From: Streptomyces peucetius
GTDB lineage: Bacteria; Actinomycetota; Actinomycetes; Streptomycetales; Streptomycetaceae
Direction of reading: 5' to 3'
Assembly (NCBI RefSeq): GCF_025854275.1
Contig: NZ_CP107567.1
Location: 2,418,001-2,482,000, forward strand
Length of the DNA: 64,000 bases
In this document: positions 26,402 to 34,981 of the stretch, one piece after another
Position numbering within the stretch: the stretch's first letter is position 1
How the letters are laid out: each line of letters begins with the position of its first letter
The notes under the pieces: model-generated
The model's database searches: none
Told to the model about the DNA's origin: nothing
Seen by the model: only the letters and a program-made list of their open reading frames with translations
Program-made: the position numbers and the translations under genes

Positions 26402-28267
26402 CTACACCTCGGCCGCCGCCGTCGCGAACTGCGCCGTGTGGAGGCGGGCGTACGCGCCGCCCAGGGCCAGCAGTTCGTCGTGCGTGCCCTGCTCCACGAT
26501 CCGCCCGGCCTCCATCACCAGGATCACGTCGGCGTCCCGGATCGTGGAGAGCCGGTGGGCGATGACGAAGCTGGTGCGTCCCCGGCGCAGGGAGGACATG
26601 GCGCGCTGGATGAGGACCTCGGTGCGGGTGTCGACGGAGCTGGTGGCCTCGTCGAGCAGGAGGATCGAGGGTTCGGTGAGGAAGGCGCGCGCGATGGTGA
26701 GGAGCTGCTTCTCGCCGGCGCTCAAACCCGCGCCCTCCTCGTCGACGACCGTGTCGTAGCCGTCGGGCAGGGTGCGGATGAACCGGTCGGCGTGGGTGGC
26801 GATCGCCGCGGCGACGACTTGTTCCCTCGACACGTCCCCGGCGACGCCGTAGGCGATGTTCTCCGCGATCGTGCCGCCGAACAGCCAGGTGTCCTGGAGC
26901 ACCATCCCGATCCCGGAGCGCAGTTCCTCGCGGGACATGGTGGCGATGTCGGTGCCGTCGAGCAGGATGCGTCCGCCGGTGACGTCGTAGAAGCGCATCA
27001 GCAGATTGACGAGCGTGGTCTTGCCGGCGCCGGTCGGGCCGACGATCGCGACGGTCCGGCCGGGCTCGACGTCGAGCGACAGGTCCTCGATCAGCGGCCG
27101 GGCTGGGTCGTAGCGGAAGGCCGCCTTCTCGAACGTCACGTGCCCGGCGGTCCGGCCGTCCTTCGGCAGCGGGCGCGGCGGCCCTGCGGGTGCCGCGGGC
27201 TCTTCCTCGGCGTCCAGCAGGTCGAAGACCCGCTCGGCGGAGGCCACGCCCGACTGGAGGAGGTTGGCCATGGCGGCGACCTGGTTGATCGGGCCGTTGA
27301 ACTCGTACGAGTACTGCACGAAGGCCTGGATGTCGCCGATCGACAACGAACCCGAGGCCACCCGCAGTCCGCCGACGACCGCGATCAGCACGTAGTTGAG
27401 GTTGCCGACGAAGCCGAGGGCTGGCTGGATGAAGCCCGACATGACCTGGGCGCGCAGGCTCGACGCGTACAACTGCTCGCCGAGTTCGTCGAAGGCCGCC
27501 ACGGCCTGATCACGGCGTCCGAAGGCGCGGACCTCCGTGTGGCCGGTGATCATCTCCTCCACGTGGGCGCCCAGCTTGCCCGTCACGGACCACTGCCGGA
27601 CGAACTGCGGCTGGGCCCGCCTGCCGATGAGAGCCGCCACGTACACGGACAGCGGCACGGTCGCGAGCGCGACCAGGGCCAGCAGCGGCGAGATCCAGAA
27701 CATCATCACCAGGACCCCGGCGATGGTGAGCAGGGCCCGCACCATCTGGCTGAAGGCCTGCTGCATGGTCTGCGTGATGTTGTCGATGTCGTTGGTGGCG
27801 CGGCTGAGCACCTCGCCGCGCGGCTGCTTGTCGAAGTACGTCAACGGCAGCCGCGACAGCTTCGTCTCCGCCTGCTCCCGCAGCCGGTGGCCGATCCGCT
27901 GGACGATGGTCATGGCCAGCCGCATCTGGATCAGCGTCAGCCCGGAGGAGACGGCGACCAGGCCGAGGACCAGCGCCAGGACCTCGGCGACGGCGCGGAA
28001 GTCGACACCGTCGGGGCCGGCCGCGCCGTCGACGACGAGGTCGGTGGCGTGGCCGAGGAGCTTGGGGGCGAGCACGGCGAGGGCGACGGCGGCCGCGCCG
28101 GCGACCAGGACGCCCACGAGCAGTGGGCGTTCGGGGGCGGTCATGCGCAGCAGCCGCAGACCGGAGGCGCGGAAGTGCAGGGAGCGTTCCAGCGAGGGCG
28201 AGCCGATTCCGCCGGGGCCGCGCTGTTGCGCGCCCGGCCCGCGGCGCTGGGGTGCGGTGGCGCTCAT
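26402..28267 (-). CDS. ABC exporter half-transporter (catalytic-site subunit), pair 2
   Basis: A 621-residue ABC exporter subunit. The N-terminal membrane domain contains LPLTYFDKQPRGEVLSRATNDIDN, nearly the same as in the gene at 11251. The ATPase has Walker A GPTGAGKTT, Walker B LLLDEATSSVD with the catalytic Glu, and the altered signature SAGEKQ. Its ATG overlaps the stop of the upstream partner (ATGA). It is the last gene of the three-gene unit FMN reductase, ABC, ABC. The substrate is unknown; the predicted SoxR site upstream of the unit suggests a redox-active or oxidant-related compound. Confidence 0.9.
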   Translation of the reverse strand: MSATAPQRRGPGAQQRGPGGIGSPSLERSLHFRASGLRLLRMTAPERPLLVGVLVAGAAAVALAVLAPKLLGHATDLVVDGAAGPDGVDFRAVAEVLALVLGLVAVSSGLTLIQMRLAMTIVQRIGHRLREQAETKLSRLPLTYFDKQPRGEVLSRATNDIDNITQTMQQAFSQMVRALLTIAGVLVMMFWISPLLALVALATVPLSVYVAALIGRRAQPQFVRQWSVTGKLGAHVEEMITGHTEVRAFGRRDQAVAAFDELGEQLYASSLRAQVMSGFIQPALGFVGNLNYVLIAVVGGLRVASGSLSIGDIQAFVQYSYEFNGPINQVAAMANLLQSGVASAERVFDLLDAEEEPAAPAGPPRPLPKDGRTAGHVTFEKAAFRYDPARPLIEDLSLDVEPGRTVAIVGPTGAGKTTLVNLLMRFYDVTGGRILLDGTDIATMSREELRSGIGMVLQDTWLFGGTIAENIAYGVAGDVSREQVVAAAIATHADRFIRTLPDGYDTVVDEEGAGLSAGEKQLLTIARAFLTEPSILLLDEATSSVDTRTEVLIQRAMSSLRRGRTSFVIAHRLSTIRDADVILVMEAGRIVEQGTHDELLALGGAYARLHTAQFATAAAEV

Positions 28268-29997
28268 GCGGCTTCCTCCTCGGTGAGCTGGGAGAGGACG
28301 ATCTCCCGGTAGGTGGTGCTGTCCCGCATGAGTTCGTCGTGGGTCCCGGTGCCGACGACACGGCCCTCGTCGAGGACGACGATCCGGTCGGCGCCGCGGA
28401 TGGTGGAGACGCGCTGGGCGACGATGACGACGGTCGCGTCGGCGGTCTCGGCGGCCAGGGCCCGGCGCAGCGCCGCGTCGGTGGCGTGGTCGAGGGCGGA
28501 GAAGGAGTCGTCGAAGAGGTACACGTCGGGCCGGGCCACCAGCACGCGGGCGATGGCGAGGCGCTGGCGCTGACCGCCGGAGAGGTTGGCCCCGCCCTGG
28601 GAGACGGGCGCCTCGAGACCGGCGTCGAGCCCGCGTACGAAGTCGGCCGCCTGGGCAACCTCGAGGGCGTGCCAGAGCTCTTCGTCGGTCGCCTCCGGCC
28701 TTCCGTACCGGAGGTTGGAAGCGACGGTTCCGGAGAAGAGGTACGGCTTCTGGGCGACGAGTACGACCGTGCGCGCGAGGACCGCCGGGTCCAGGTCCCT
28801 GACGTCCGTCCCCCCGACGGTGACCTCACCGCCGGTGGTGTCGAACAGCCGTGCCGCCAGGCTCAACAGGGTGGTCTTGCCGCTGCCGGTGGAGCCGATG
28901 ACGGCGGTGACGCCGCCGGGGCGCGCGGTGAGGTCCACGCCCTTGAGGACGGGCTCCTCCGCGCCCGGGTAGCTGAAGCCGACGTCCCGCAGCCGCAGCA
29001 CGCCCGGTTCGTGCAGCCGGTGCACGGGGGCGACGGGCGGGGTGACGCCCGGCTCGGTGCCGAGCACCTCCCGGATGCGTTCGGCGCTGACCTCGGCACG
29101 CGGCAGGTGCATCATCAGGAACAGGCACATCATCACGGCCATCAGGATCTGCGTCAGATAGCCGAGGAAGGCCACGATCGAACCGGCCTGGAGGGACCCG
29201 GAGTCGAGCCGGTGCCCGCCGGCCCAGATGACGGCGACGGTGGCGATCTCCCAGACGATCAGCACGGTCGGGAACATCAGGGTCTGCAGCCGCCCGGCGC
29301 GCAGCCCGGCGGCGAGCAGCGCGTCGTTGGCCTCGCCGAAGCGGCGCTGCTCGTGGCGGTCGCGGACGAAGGCGCGGATGACTCGGATGCCGGTGATCTG
29401 CTCGCGCATCACCCGGTTGACCCGGTCGATCCGCTCCTGCATGCCGCGGAAGACGGGCGGCAGGCGGCGCACGACGACCCCGACGGACAGCGCGAGGACG
29501 GGGACGAACAGCAGCAGGAGCATGGCCAGCGGCACGTCCTGGGACAGCGCCATCGCGATGCCGCCGAGGCACATCAGGGGCGCCGCGACCAGCATGGTCA
29601 GGACGAGCAGGGCGAACGTCTGCACCTGCTGGACGTCGTTGGTGGTGCGGGTGATCAGGGACGAGGCGCCGAAGCGTCCCACGTCGCGCACGGACAGGTC
29701 CTGTACGTGGCGGAAGACGGCGGAGCGCAGATCGCGTCCGATGCCCATGGCGATCCGGGCGGCGCAGACGACCGCGGCCCCGGCGGCGGCGACCTGGAGG
29801 ACGGTGACCGCCATCATCAGGCCGCCGGCGGACAGGACATGGCCGGTGTCGCCGCGGAGCACACCGTTGTTGATGATGTCGGCGTTCAGCGTGGGCAGGC
29901 AGAGGGTGGCGAGGGACTGGGTCAGCTGGAGGACGACGACCAGCGCGATCGTCCGCCGGTAGGGGCCCAGAAGGGCGAGGAGCAGTCTCAGCAGCAC
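28264..29997 (-). CDS. ABC exporter half-transporter (degenerate-site subunit), pair 2
   Basis: About 577 residues. The membrane domain begins LLRLLLALLGPYRRTIALVV; the ATPase has Walker A GSTGSGKTT, signature SGGQRQR and Walker B LFDDSFSALD, with Asp in place of the catalytic Glu. It is the partner of the gene at 26402 and paralogous to the subunit at 9485. The GTG at 29997 follows GAGG with 6 bases of spacing and lies 8 bases after the FMN reductase stop; a longer open frame upstream overlaps that gene and is Arg/Pro-rich noise. The short gap supports co-transcription with the reductase. Confidence 0.9.
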   Translation of the reverse strand: MLLRLLLALLGPYRRTIALVVVLQLTQSLATLCLPTLNADIINNGVLRGDTGHVLSAGGLMMAVTVLQVAAAGAAVVCAARIAMGIGRDLRSAVFRHVQDLSVRDVGRFGASSLITRTTNDVQQVQTFALLVLTMLVAAPLMCLGGIAMALSQDVPLAMLLLLFVPVLALSVGVVVRRLPPVFRGMQERIDRVNRVMREQITGIRVIRAFVRDRHEQRRFGEANDALLAAGLRAGRLQTLMFPTVLIVWEIATVAVIWAGGHRLDSGSLQAGSIVAFLGYLTQILMAVMMCLFLMMHLPRAEVSAERIREVLGTEPGVTPPVAPVHRLHEPGVLRLRDVGFSYPGAEEPVLKGVDLTARPGGVTAVIGSTGSGKTTLLSLAARLFDTTGGEVTVGGTDVRDLDPAVLARTVVLVAQKPYLFSGTVASNLRYGRPEATDEELWHALEVAQAADFVRGLDAGLEAPVSQGGANLSGGQRQRLAIARVLVARPDVYLFDDSFSALDHATDAALRRALAAETADATVVIVAQRVSTIRGADRIVVLDEGRVVGTGTHDELMRDSTTYREIVLSQLTEEEAA

Positions 29998-30005
29998 GGC
30001 AGGCC

Positions 30006-30608
30006 TCAGCCGGCGTACGGGCTGACGGACTTGGCGGACCTGAGTGCCTCGGCCCACCAGGCGAGCTGGTCGAGCATGGTCTTGGCGGCGGCGTCCGGAC
30101 CGGCGGGGTCGCGGTGGTTGCCCTCGTCGTCGAAGTGAGCGCCCGCGTTGTGGAAGGAGACCGTGTCGCGGACGGTGACGGCGTGCAGCTCGGCGAAGAC
30201 CTGCCGCAGCTGCTCGACCGCACGCAGCCCGCCGGAGATCCCGCCGTAGGAGACGAAGCCGACGGGCTTGGCCTGCCATTCGGCGAAGTGCCAGTCGACG
30301 AGGTTCTTGAGGGCGGCTGGGAAGGAGTGGTTGTACTCGGGGGTGATGACCACGAAGGCGTCGGCGCCGGCCAGCTTCGGGGTGACCTTGCCGAGCTCCG
30401 TGCGCACGTCGGGCGAGGGGTTGAAGGAGAGCGCGGTGGGCAGATCGGCGTGGGCCAGGTCGACGACCTCGACGTCGAAGTCCTCGCGCGCCGCGGCCCG
30501 GGAGAGGAACCAGCGGGCGACGGTGGGCCCGAAGCGGCCGTCTCGGTTGCTGCCGATGATGACAGCGAGCTTCAAAGGGGACGTGTGGTCAGGCGTGTTG
30601 ATGTCCAT
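30006..30608 (-). CDS. NADPH-dependent FMN reductase, SoxR-regulon-type
   Basis: A 200-residue flavodoxin-fold reductase. LKLAVIIGSNRDGRFGPTVA is the FMN phosphate loop; VVITPEYNHSFPAALKNLVDW and VGFVSYGGISGGLRAVEQL are the conserved flavin-binding segments of NADPH-dependent FMN reductases. It would reduce FMN or quinone-like compounds with NADPH in the cytoplasm. A well-formed SoxR-type dyad lies just upstream; in S. coelicolor a reductase of this class is one of the known SoxR targets. Two ABC exporter genes follow directly, which extends the likely regulated unit. Confidence 0.85.
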   Translation of the reverse strand: MDINTPDHTSPLKLAVIIGSNRDGRFGPTVARWFLSRAAAREDFDVEVVDLAHADLPTALSFNPSPDVRTELGKVTPKLAGADAFVVITPEYNHSFPAALKNLVDWHFAEWQAKPVGFVSYGGISGGLRAVEQLRQVFAELHAVTVRDTVSFHNAGAHFDDEGNHRDPAGPDAAAKTMLDQLAWWAEALRSAKSVSPYAG

Positions 30609-30617
30609 GCAGAGGAG

Positions 30618-30647
30618 CTTGATACCTCAAGTTTGATTGAGGTCAAG
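30618..30647 (-). promoter_or_regulatory. SoxR-box-like promoter of the FMN reductase-ABC operon
   Basis: On the minus strand the site reads TTGACC, a dyad of CCTCAA and TTGAGG around six bases, then TATCAA. This is the layout of MerR-family promoters: the operator lies between -35 and -10, here 16 bases apart. The dyad ACCTCAA-n6-TTGAGGT (30624-30643) fits the SoxR consensus closely. It lies 10 to 39 bases upstream of the FMN reductase start codon. Confidence 0.75.
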
Positions 30648-30787
30648 TCGATGCCGGAAGGATCGGCCTTCATACGAAGGATTAGCCTTCATACGAACGA
30701 GCGAACCGCTTCGACAACCAGGCCCGGCCCGGGGCATGCCCACTACGGTGAACGAACCAGCACAGCCGGGGGCGGGCGGAGGACACG

Positions 30788-31402
30788 GTGACGATCATGA
30801 TCGAACGACCGGCGTCGGCGGACGCTCCGGCGTCCGAGGACTTCGACAGCCTGCTCGGAATCGTGGAGGAGCTGGACACACCTGACGGCTACAAGGCCGA
30901 GCTCATCCGGGGGAAGATCGTCGTGTCACCGTGGTCGAAGCTTCGCTTCAAGAAGCCCATGAAGTTGCTGCGGCAGCAGCTCGGAGCGCATGCGCCGGAG
31001 GGGCACGACGCCGATGTCGCCCCCTTCCTCTTCCGCTTCGCCGACTCCGACCGTGCTTACGGACCGGACTTGCATGTCGCCGACGAAGCGGCCTTCGAAG
31101 CCGACGGCCGACACGCCGACGGTGGAGCCCTGTCCCTCGTCGCCGAGCTGACGTCCGTCTCCACGAAGGACGCCGACTGGCAGGACAAGCTCGAGGTCTA
31201 TGGCCGCCAGGTCCCCGTGTACCTGGTCCTCGACATGCAGAGCGAGGAAATCACCGCCTTCTGGGACCCGTCGCCCAAGGGGTACCGGTCCCGCACCACC
31301 GTCCCCTTCGGCAAGCCCCTGCATGTGCCGGCTCCGTTCGACTTCGACCTGGACACGACGGAGTTCGCGCCCCGGCACGCGGAGCAGTCGCCCGAGGCAT
31401 GA
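30788..31402 (+). CDS. Uma2-family (DUF820) putative restriction-endonuclease-fold protein
   Basis: A 204-residue DUF820/Uma2-type protein with the PD-(D/E)XK nuclease fold. The core is visible as YKAELIRGKIVVSP, PDLHVADEAAF and LVAELTSVSTKDADWQDKLEVY; the Asp, Glu and Lys of this run form the expected active site. YLVLDMQ and ITAFWDPSPKGY close the fold. The family is widespread in actinobacteria and cyanobacteria, and its function is not established. The GTG at 30788 is chosen because GGAGG lies 5 bases before it; ATG at 30797 would be 14 away. The gene stands alone, divergent from the SoxR-controlled unit. Confidence 0.8.
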   Translation: MTIMIERPASADAPASEDFDSLLGIVEELDTPDGYKAELIRGKIVVSPWSKLRFKKPMKLLRQQLGAHAPEGHDADVAPFLFRFADSDRAYGPDLHVADEAAFEADGRHADGGALSLVAELTSVSTKDADWQDKLEVYGRQVPVYLVLDMQSEEITAFWDPSPKGYRSRTTVPFGKPLHVPAPFDFDLDTTEFAPRHAEQSPEA

Positions 31403-31730
31403 CCGGGACCGGCGCCCCCGGGCCGCTTGACCGCGGTGCCCACGAGCACCGCCTCCACCTCCTGGACACCGAGCAGCGCCGTACGGGCTGCCCGCCGGAC
31501 GGGGCGACGCGGGTCGGCGCCCGTGCCGCATCACCCATTCGGCACCGGCACGCCCGGCGACCGCGCCTGAGTCAGCGTCATCCGGTTTGACCTGCGGGAA
31601 CGCGATCTGTCCAGTGCGACACACCACTCCGGACGAGGGAACCTGAGGGCCCATCAGGAGGCGTGCCGGGCGGCGGGGCTCTTACCTCGAAGAAGACGAG
31701 ACACCGCATCGCGTGCTTCCGGAGGACCCC
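31403..31730. other. Intergenic stretch, no gene seen
   Basis: About 330 bases between the Uma2 gene and the secreted protein. All frames are short and low in sense. A small dyad, CCTGA-n7-TCAGG, lies at about 31642-31658. The ribosome binding site GGAGG of the next gene is at 31721-31725. I see nothing else. Confidence 0.4.
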
Positions 31731-32234
31731 ATGCGCACCACCGCCCGCCTGCTGACCGGCACCGCGATGGCGCTCGCCACGATAGGGCTCGGTGCCCACG
31801 GCGCGTACGCCGGGGACTTCGGAGAACTCGAGCTGCACCCGTCGCCCGCCACCCCCGGCACGAAGATCACGGTGAACACCACGGCCTGCGGCAAGGACGG
31901 CCACGGCGTCGGCGACGCCCGGTCGCTCGGCGCCGGTGAGTTCAAGCTGTGGCCGGGCACGCACAAGGAGGTCGTCGTGGGACACTTCACGGTCCCCGAG
32001 GACACCAAGCCGGGAACGTACGGCATCGAGGTGCGCTGCAAGAACGGCAAGGAGGCCGCCGGTGACCTCGAGGTGCACCACAAGCAGCCGAGCGGGCACG
32101 TCAGAACCGGGGTCGGCGGCAGCGTGGGCCCCGACACCACCCAGATCGCGGCGGGCGCGGCGGTACTGACCGCGGCCGCTGTGGGCGGGACTCTCCTCCT
32201 GCGCCGCCGGGCGAGCGGCGGCCAGACAGGCTGA
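31731..32234 (+). CDS. Secreted, C-terminally membrane-anchored protein next to a sortase
   Basis: A 167-residue protein with a Sec signal peptide (MRTTARLLTGTAMALATIGL, cleavage probably after AYA), then a beta-rich domain (GTKITVNTTACGKDGHGVGD and TYGIEVRCKNGKEAAGDLEV) with two cysteines that may form a disulfide. The C-terminus has a hydrophobic segment (IAAGAAVLTAAAVGGTLLL) followed by RRR, a membrane anchor. No LPXTG-type sorting signal is visible, so it is not an obvious sortase substrate. The class F sortase gene follows in the same direction, an arrangement seen often in streptomycetes. Function unknown. Confidence 0.7.
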   Translation: MRTTARLLTGTAMALATIGLGAHGAYAGDFGELELHPSPATPGTKITVNTTACGKDGHGVGDARSLGAGEFKLWPGTHKEVVVGHFTVPEDTKPGTYGIEVRCKNGKEAAGDLEVHHKQPSGHVRTGVGGSVGPDTTQIAAGAAVLTAAAVGGTLLLRRRASGGQTG

Positions 32235-32435
32235 ATGAACGGACCGGTGTCCCGACCGTTCCTCGTCCCGCCGGATCCCCCGCTCCCGTCAGGCCCCGAG
32301 CCGACGGGGGCGGGGCGACGTTTCCGGCCGGCCCGCCCGTGCACGGCCGAGCGCCCCCGGCCGGGCGCCGGGCCCGCGGACGGCCACGAACGACGCGGCC
32401 CTCGACGCGACCTTCGACGCGACCCTGGAGGACCG

Positions 32436-33128
32436 ATGACCGCCCCGGACACCACCCGGCGCAGGGCCAAGGGGTGGGGCATAGCCGTCGCCGTCTGCGT
32501 CGGGCTGTGGCTGGTCCAGAACGGCACCCGTGACGTCACCCCGCCGGTCCCGTCCGCCGCCCAGGCCTTCGCGGCCGGTCCCGACCAGCACACGGACGCG
32601 GCGGCCGAGCCGCTGCCGCCCTCCGAACCGGTACGGCTGCGCATCCCCCGGATCGACGTCGACGCCCCCGTCATGGGCCTCGGACTGGACGACGAGGGCA
32701 GTCTCGAGGTCCCGCCGGCCGCCGAACGCAATCTGGCCGGCTGGTACGAGGACGGCACCACCCCGGGCGCCGAGGGCACCGCGATCGTCGCCGGTCATGT
32801 CGACAACGCGCAGGGCCCGTCCGTCTTCTACGCTCTCGGCGCCCTGGAGAAGGGTCACCGGATCGAGGTGCTCCGCGCGGACGGCAGGACCGCCGTCTTC
32901 ACGATCGACGCGATCGAGGTCTACGAGGCCGACGACTTCCCCGACAAGAAGGTGTACGGCGCCGGCGAGCGGGCCGAACTCCGGGTCATCACCTGCGGCG
33001 GCGGCTTCTCGGAGAAGACCGGCTACCGGGGCAACGTCGTTGCGTACGCGCACCTGATCGGGGTACGGGGCAGCGGCGAGCGAAACAATAGCCATGGACA
33101 TAGTATCCATGTACCGTATCTCCCATGA
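32436..33128 (+). CDS. Class F sortase
   Basis: A 230-residue sortase with an N-terminal membrane anchor (GWGIAVAVCVGLWLVQNGT). The catalytic triad is visible: His in AIVAGHVDNAQG, Cys in LRVITCGGGF and Arg in GYRGNVVAYAHL. Sortases cut and transfer surface proteins; class F members in actinobacteria have poorly known substrates. The ATG at 32436 is chosen because GGAGG precedes it; the frame is open back to 32235. The last dozen codons overlap the promoter and operator of the marR gene, whose ATG overlaps the sortase stop (ATGA). Confidence 0.85.
   Translation: MTAPDTTRRRAKGWGIAVAVCVGLWLVQNGTRDVTPPVPSAAQAFAAGPDQHTDAAAEPLPPSEPVRLRIPRIDVDAPVMGLGLDDEGSLEVPPAAERNLAGWYEDGTTPGAEGTAIVAGHVDNAQGPSVFYALGALEKGHRIEVLRADGRTAVFTIDAIEVYEADDFPDKKVYGAGERAELRVITCGGGFSEKTGYRGNVVAYAHLIGVRGSGERNNSHGHSIHVPYLP
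33093..33111 (+). promoter_or_regulatory. Probable operator of the MarR-family regulator
   Basis: CATGGA and TCCATG form an inverted repeat with a 7-base AT-rich spacer that contains TAGTAT, a good -10 hexamer. It lies 14 bases before the marR ATG and inside the 3' end of the sortase gene. This size and position are typical of MarR autoregulation. Confidence 0.6.
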
Positions 33129-33628
33129 GTTCAGCACCCGAGGGCCCCACGCCCGGCTACCTGGTCTGGCGTCTGTCGACGAAGTGGCGCGTCGCGGTCG
33201 ATCGCGCGCTCGCCCCCCTCGGACTGACGCACGCGCAGTACACAGTGATCGCCTCGCTGCACGGCATCTGGCGGGGCGGCCACCACCCCAGCCAGCGGCA
33301 ACTCGCCGACCACACGGGCCTGGAGCCGCTCTACGTCTCGAAGCTCGCCCGCAGCCTCGAGTCGTCGGGGCTCGTGCGGCGCACGCCCGACCCCGCCGAC
33401 ACCAGGGCCGTACAGCTCTCGCTCACCCCGGAGGGGCAGGAGAAGGCCCGCCACGCCATCGCGGCGGTCCACACGCTGCTCGACCGGCTGCTGACGCCGC
33501 TCGGCGGGCTCGGCGCGCCACGCACACAGGCGCTCACGCGTGAGCTGCGGCTGCTGCTCGACACACCTCTTGACGCACCCAGCGACACCTTCGAGGACAC
33601 GTCCACGCAACCCGCACCCGAGGAGTAA
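33125..33628 (+). CDS. MarR-family transcriptional regulator
   Basis: A 167-residue winged-helix regulator. THAQYTVIASLHGI starts the domain; SQRQLADHTGLEPLYVSKLARSLESSGLVRR is the recognition helix region and DPADTRAVQLSLTPEGQE is the wing, all typical of MarR. It probably binds the inverted repeat just upstream and responds to a small ligand. Its ATG overlaps the sortase stop, and a second winged-helix gene follows 2 bases later, so the two are co-transcribed. The C-terminal tail is acidic and low in complexity. Confidence 0.88.
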   Translation: MSSAPEGPTPGYLVWRLSTKWRVAVDRALAPLGLTHAQYTVIASLHGIWRGGHHPSQRQLADHTGLEPLYVSKLARSLESSGLVRRTPDPADTRAVQLSLTPEGQEKARHAIAAVHTLLDRLLTPLGGLGAPRTQALTRELRLLLDTPLDAPSDTFEDTSTQPAPEE

Positions 33629-33630
33629 CC

Positions 33631-34101
33631 ATGTCCGCCACCACGCCGATCCTGCTCAACAGCCAGATCATCGGCCGGGCCCACTACGCGGCCCGTGCCC
33701 TGCTCGACCGCGAGCTGCGCCGCACCGGCACCACCTTCCACCAGTCCATGGCGCTGAACGCGGCCGCCGCCGAGGGAGGCACCGCCCAGACCGGCCGGAT
33801 CGTGGAGGCGGTGACCTCCGCACTGAAGATCGACGAGGCGACGGCCCGGGACACCGTGTCCGAGCTGCTGGCCACAGAACTGTTCGAGTCGCTGGAAGCA
33901 CTGCCGGGCCAGGAGCCGCGTGTCGGCCTGACCGACGCCGGCCGCACCGAGCAGAGCCGGCTGGCCGCGGTCGCCGCGGAGTTCGGCCCGCGGGTCTACG
34001 GCGGGATCCCGGCGGAGGACCTGGCCGTCGCGGGCCGCGTGCTGACCGAGGTCATCGCGCGGGCGGACGCCGCGTACGCGGAGACCGCCGACCGGTACTG
34101 A
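33631..34101 (+). CDS. MarR-like winged-helix protein
   Basis: A 156-residue protein that follows the MarR gene after 2 bases and has a related layout: an N-terminal helix (GRAHYAARALLDRELRRTG), then a domain with TARDTVSELLATELFESL and a wing-like VGLTDAGRTEQSRLAAVA. The recognition helix is less typical than in its neighbour, so DNA binding is less certain. The pair may form a heterodimer or be a recent duplication that has diverged. It is convergent with the TSUP permease, ending 6 bases from it. Confidence 0.65.
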   Translation: MSATTPILLNSQIIGRAHYAARALLDRELRRTGTTFHQSMALNAAAAEGGTAQTGRIVEAVTSALKIDEATARDTVSELLATELFESLEALPGQEPRVGLTDAGRTEQSRLAAVAAEFGPRVYGGIPAEDLAVAGRVLTEVIARADAAYAETADRY

Positions 34102-34107
34102 CCGCCG

Positions 34108-34896
34108 TCACGCCGTCCACTGGTCGAAGCCCAGCTTCGCGACGAGCGAGAAGACGACGACGAGCAGCACCCCTCTGACGAACTCGCTGCCCTTCCGCAG
34201 TGCCATGCGCGCCCCGAGCATGGCGCCGGCCAGGTTGAAGACCGCCATCAGCGCGGCCAGCTGCCAGAGCACCGTGCCCTGGTAGGCGAACATCGCCAGC
34301 GCGCCGGCGTTGGTGCACACGTTCACGATCTTGGCGGTGGCGGAGGCCGTCACCAGATCCAGATGCAGCACCGCGGTGAGCGCCAGTACGAGGAACGTGC
34401 CGGTGCCCGGCCCGAACAGACCGTCGTAGAAGCCGATGCCGCCGCCGACGAGCACGATCGCGAGGACGGTACGGGTTCGGGTGACACGGCGCCCGCCGGC
34501 ATCGGCGGTGGCCGTGCCGAACGAAGGGCGCAGCATCACGAAGGCGGCGACGCCGAGCAGCACGACCATGATCACCGGGCGCAGCAGCTCGCTGCTGATG
34601 CCCGCCGCGAAGAACGCGCCGCCCATCGAGCCGGCGAGCGCGGCGAGTCCGATGCGCACGGCGGTCTTCACCTGCACCGGGGCCTTGCGCACATAGGTGA
34701 TCGCCGCGCCCGACGTGCCGACGATGGCGACCGCCTTGTTCGTACCGAGGATGTGGGCGGCCGGGACCTGCGGCATCCCGAGCAGCAGCGCGGGCAGCAA
34801 CAGCAGCCCGCCGCCGCCGACGACGGCGTCGATCCAGCCGGCCGCGGCGGCGGCGAGGCAGAGGAAGACGATGGTGGTGAGGGATATGTCGGGCAC
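34108..34896 (-). CDS. TauE/SafE (TSUP) family sulfite/organosulfur exporter-like permease
   Basis: A 262-residue membrane protein with about eight hydrophobic helices. The duplicated family motifs are visible: AGWIDAVVGGGGLLLLPALL near the N-terminus and GFYDGLFGPGTGTFLVLAL in the middle, each at the start of a four-helix half. TSUP proteins move sulfite, sulfoacetate or related anions across the membrane; the substrate here is unknown. The gene stands alone, convergent with the MarR pair. A long repeat region lies upstream of it. Confidence 0.88.
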   Translation of the reverse strand: MPDISLTTIVFLCLAAAAAGWIDAVVGGGGLLLLPALLLGMPQVPAAHILGTNKAVAIVGTSGAAITYVRKAPVQVKTAVRIGLAALAGSMGGAFFAAGISSELLRPVIMVVLLGVAAFVMLRPSFGTATADAGGRRVTRTRTVLAIVLVGGGIGFYDGLFGPGTGTFLVLALTAVLHLDLVTASATAKIVNVCTNAGALAMFAYQGTVLWQLAALMAVFNLAGAMLGARMALRKGSEFVRGVLLVVVFSLVAKLGFDQWTA

Positions 34897-34981
34897 GGCG
34901 TGAGCCTATGGAGGGGGTGCGTGTGCCGTCCAACGATCGCGGAAGTCTTGAGGCTGACCTGAGGTTGGGCGGTGGCGTGGC

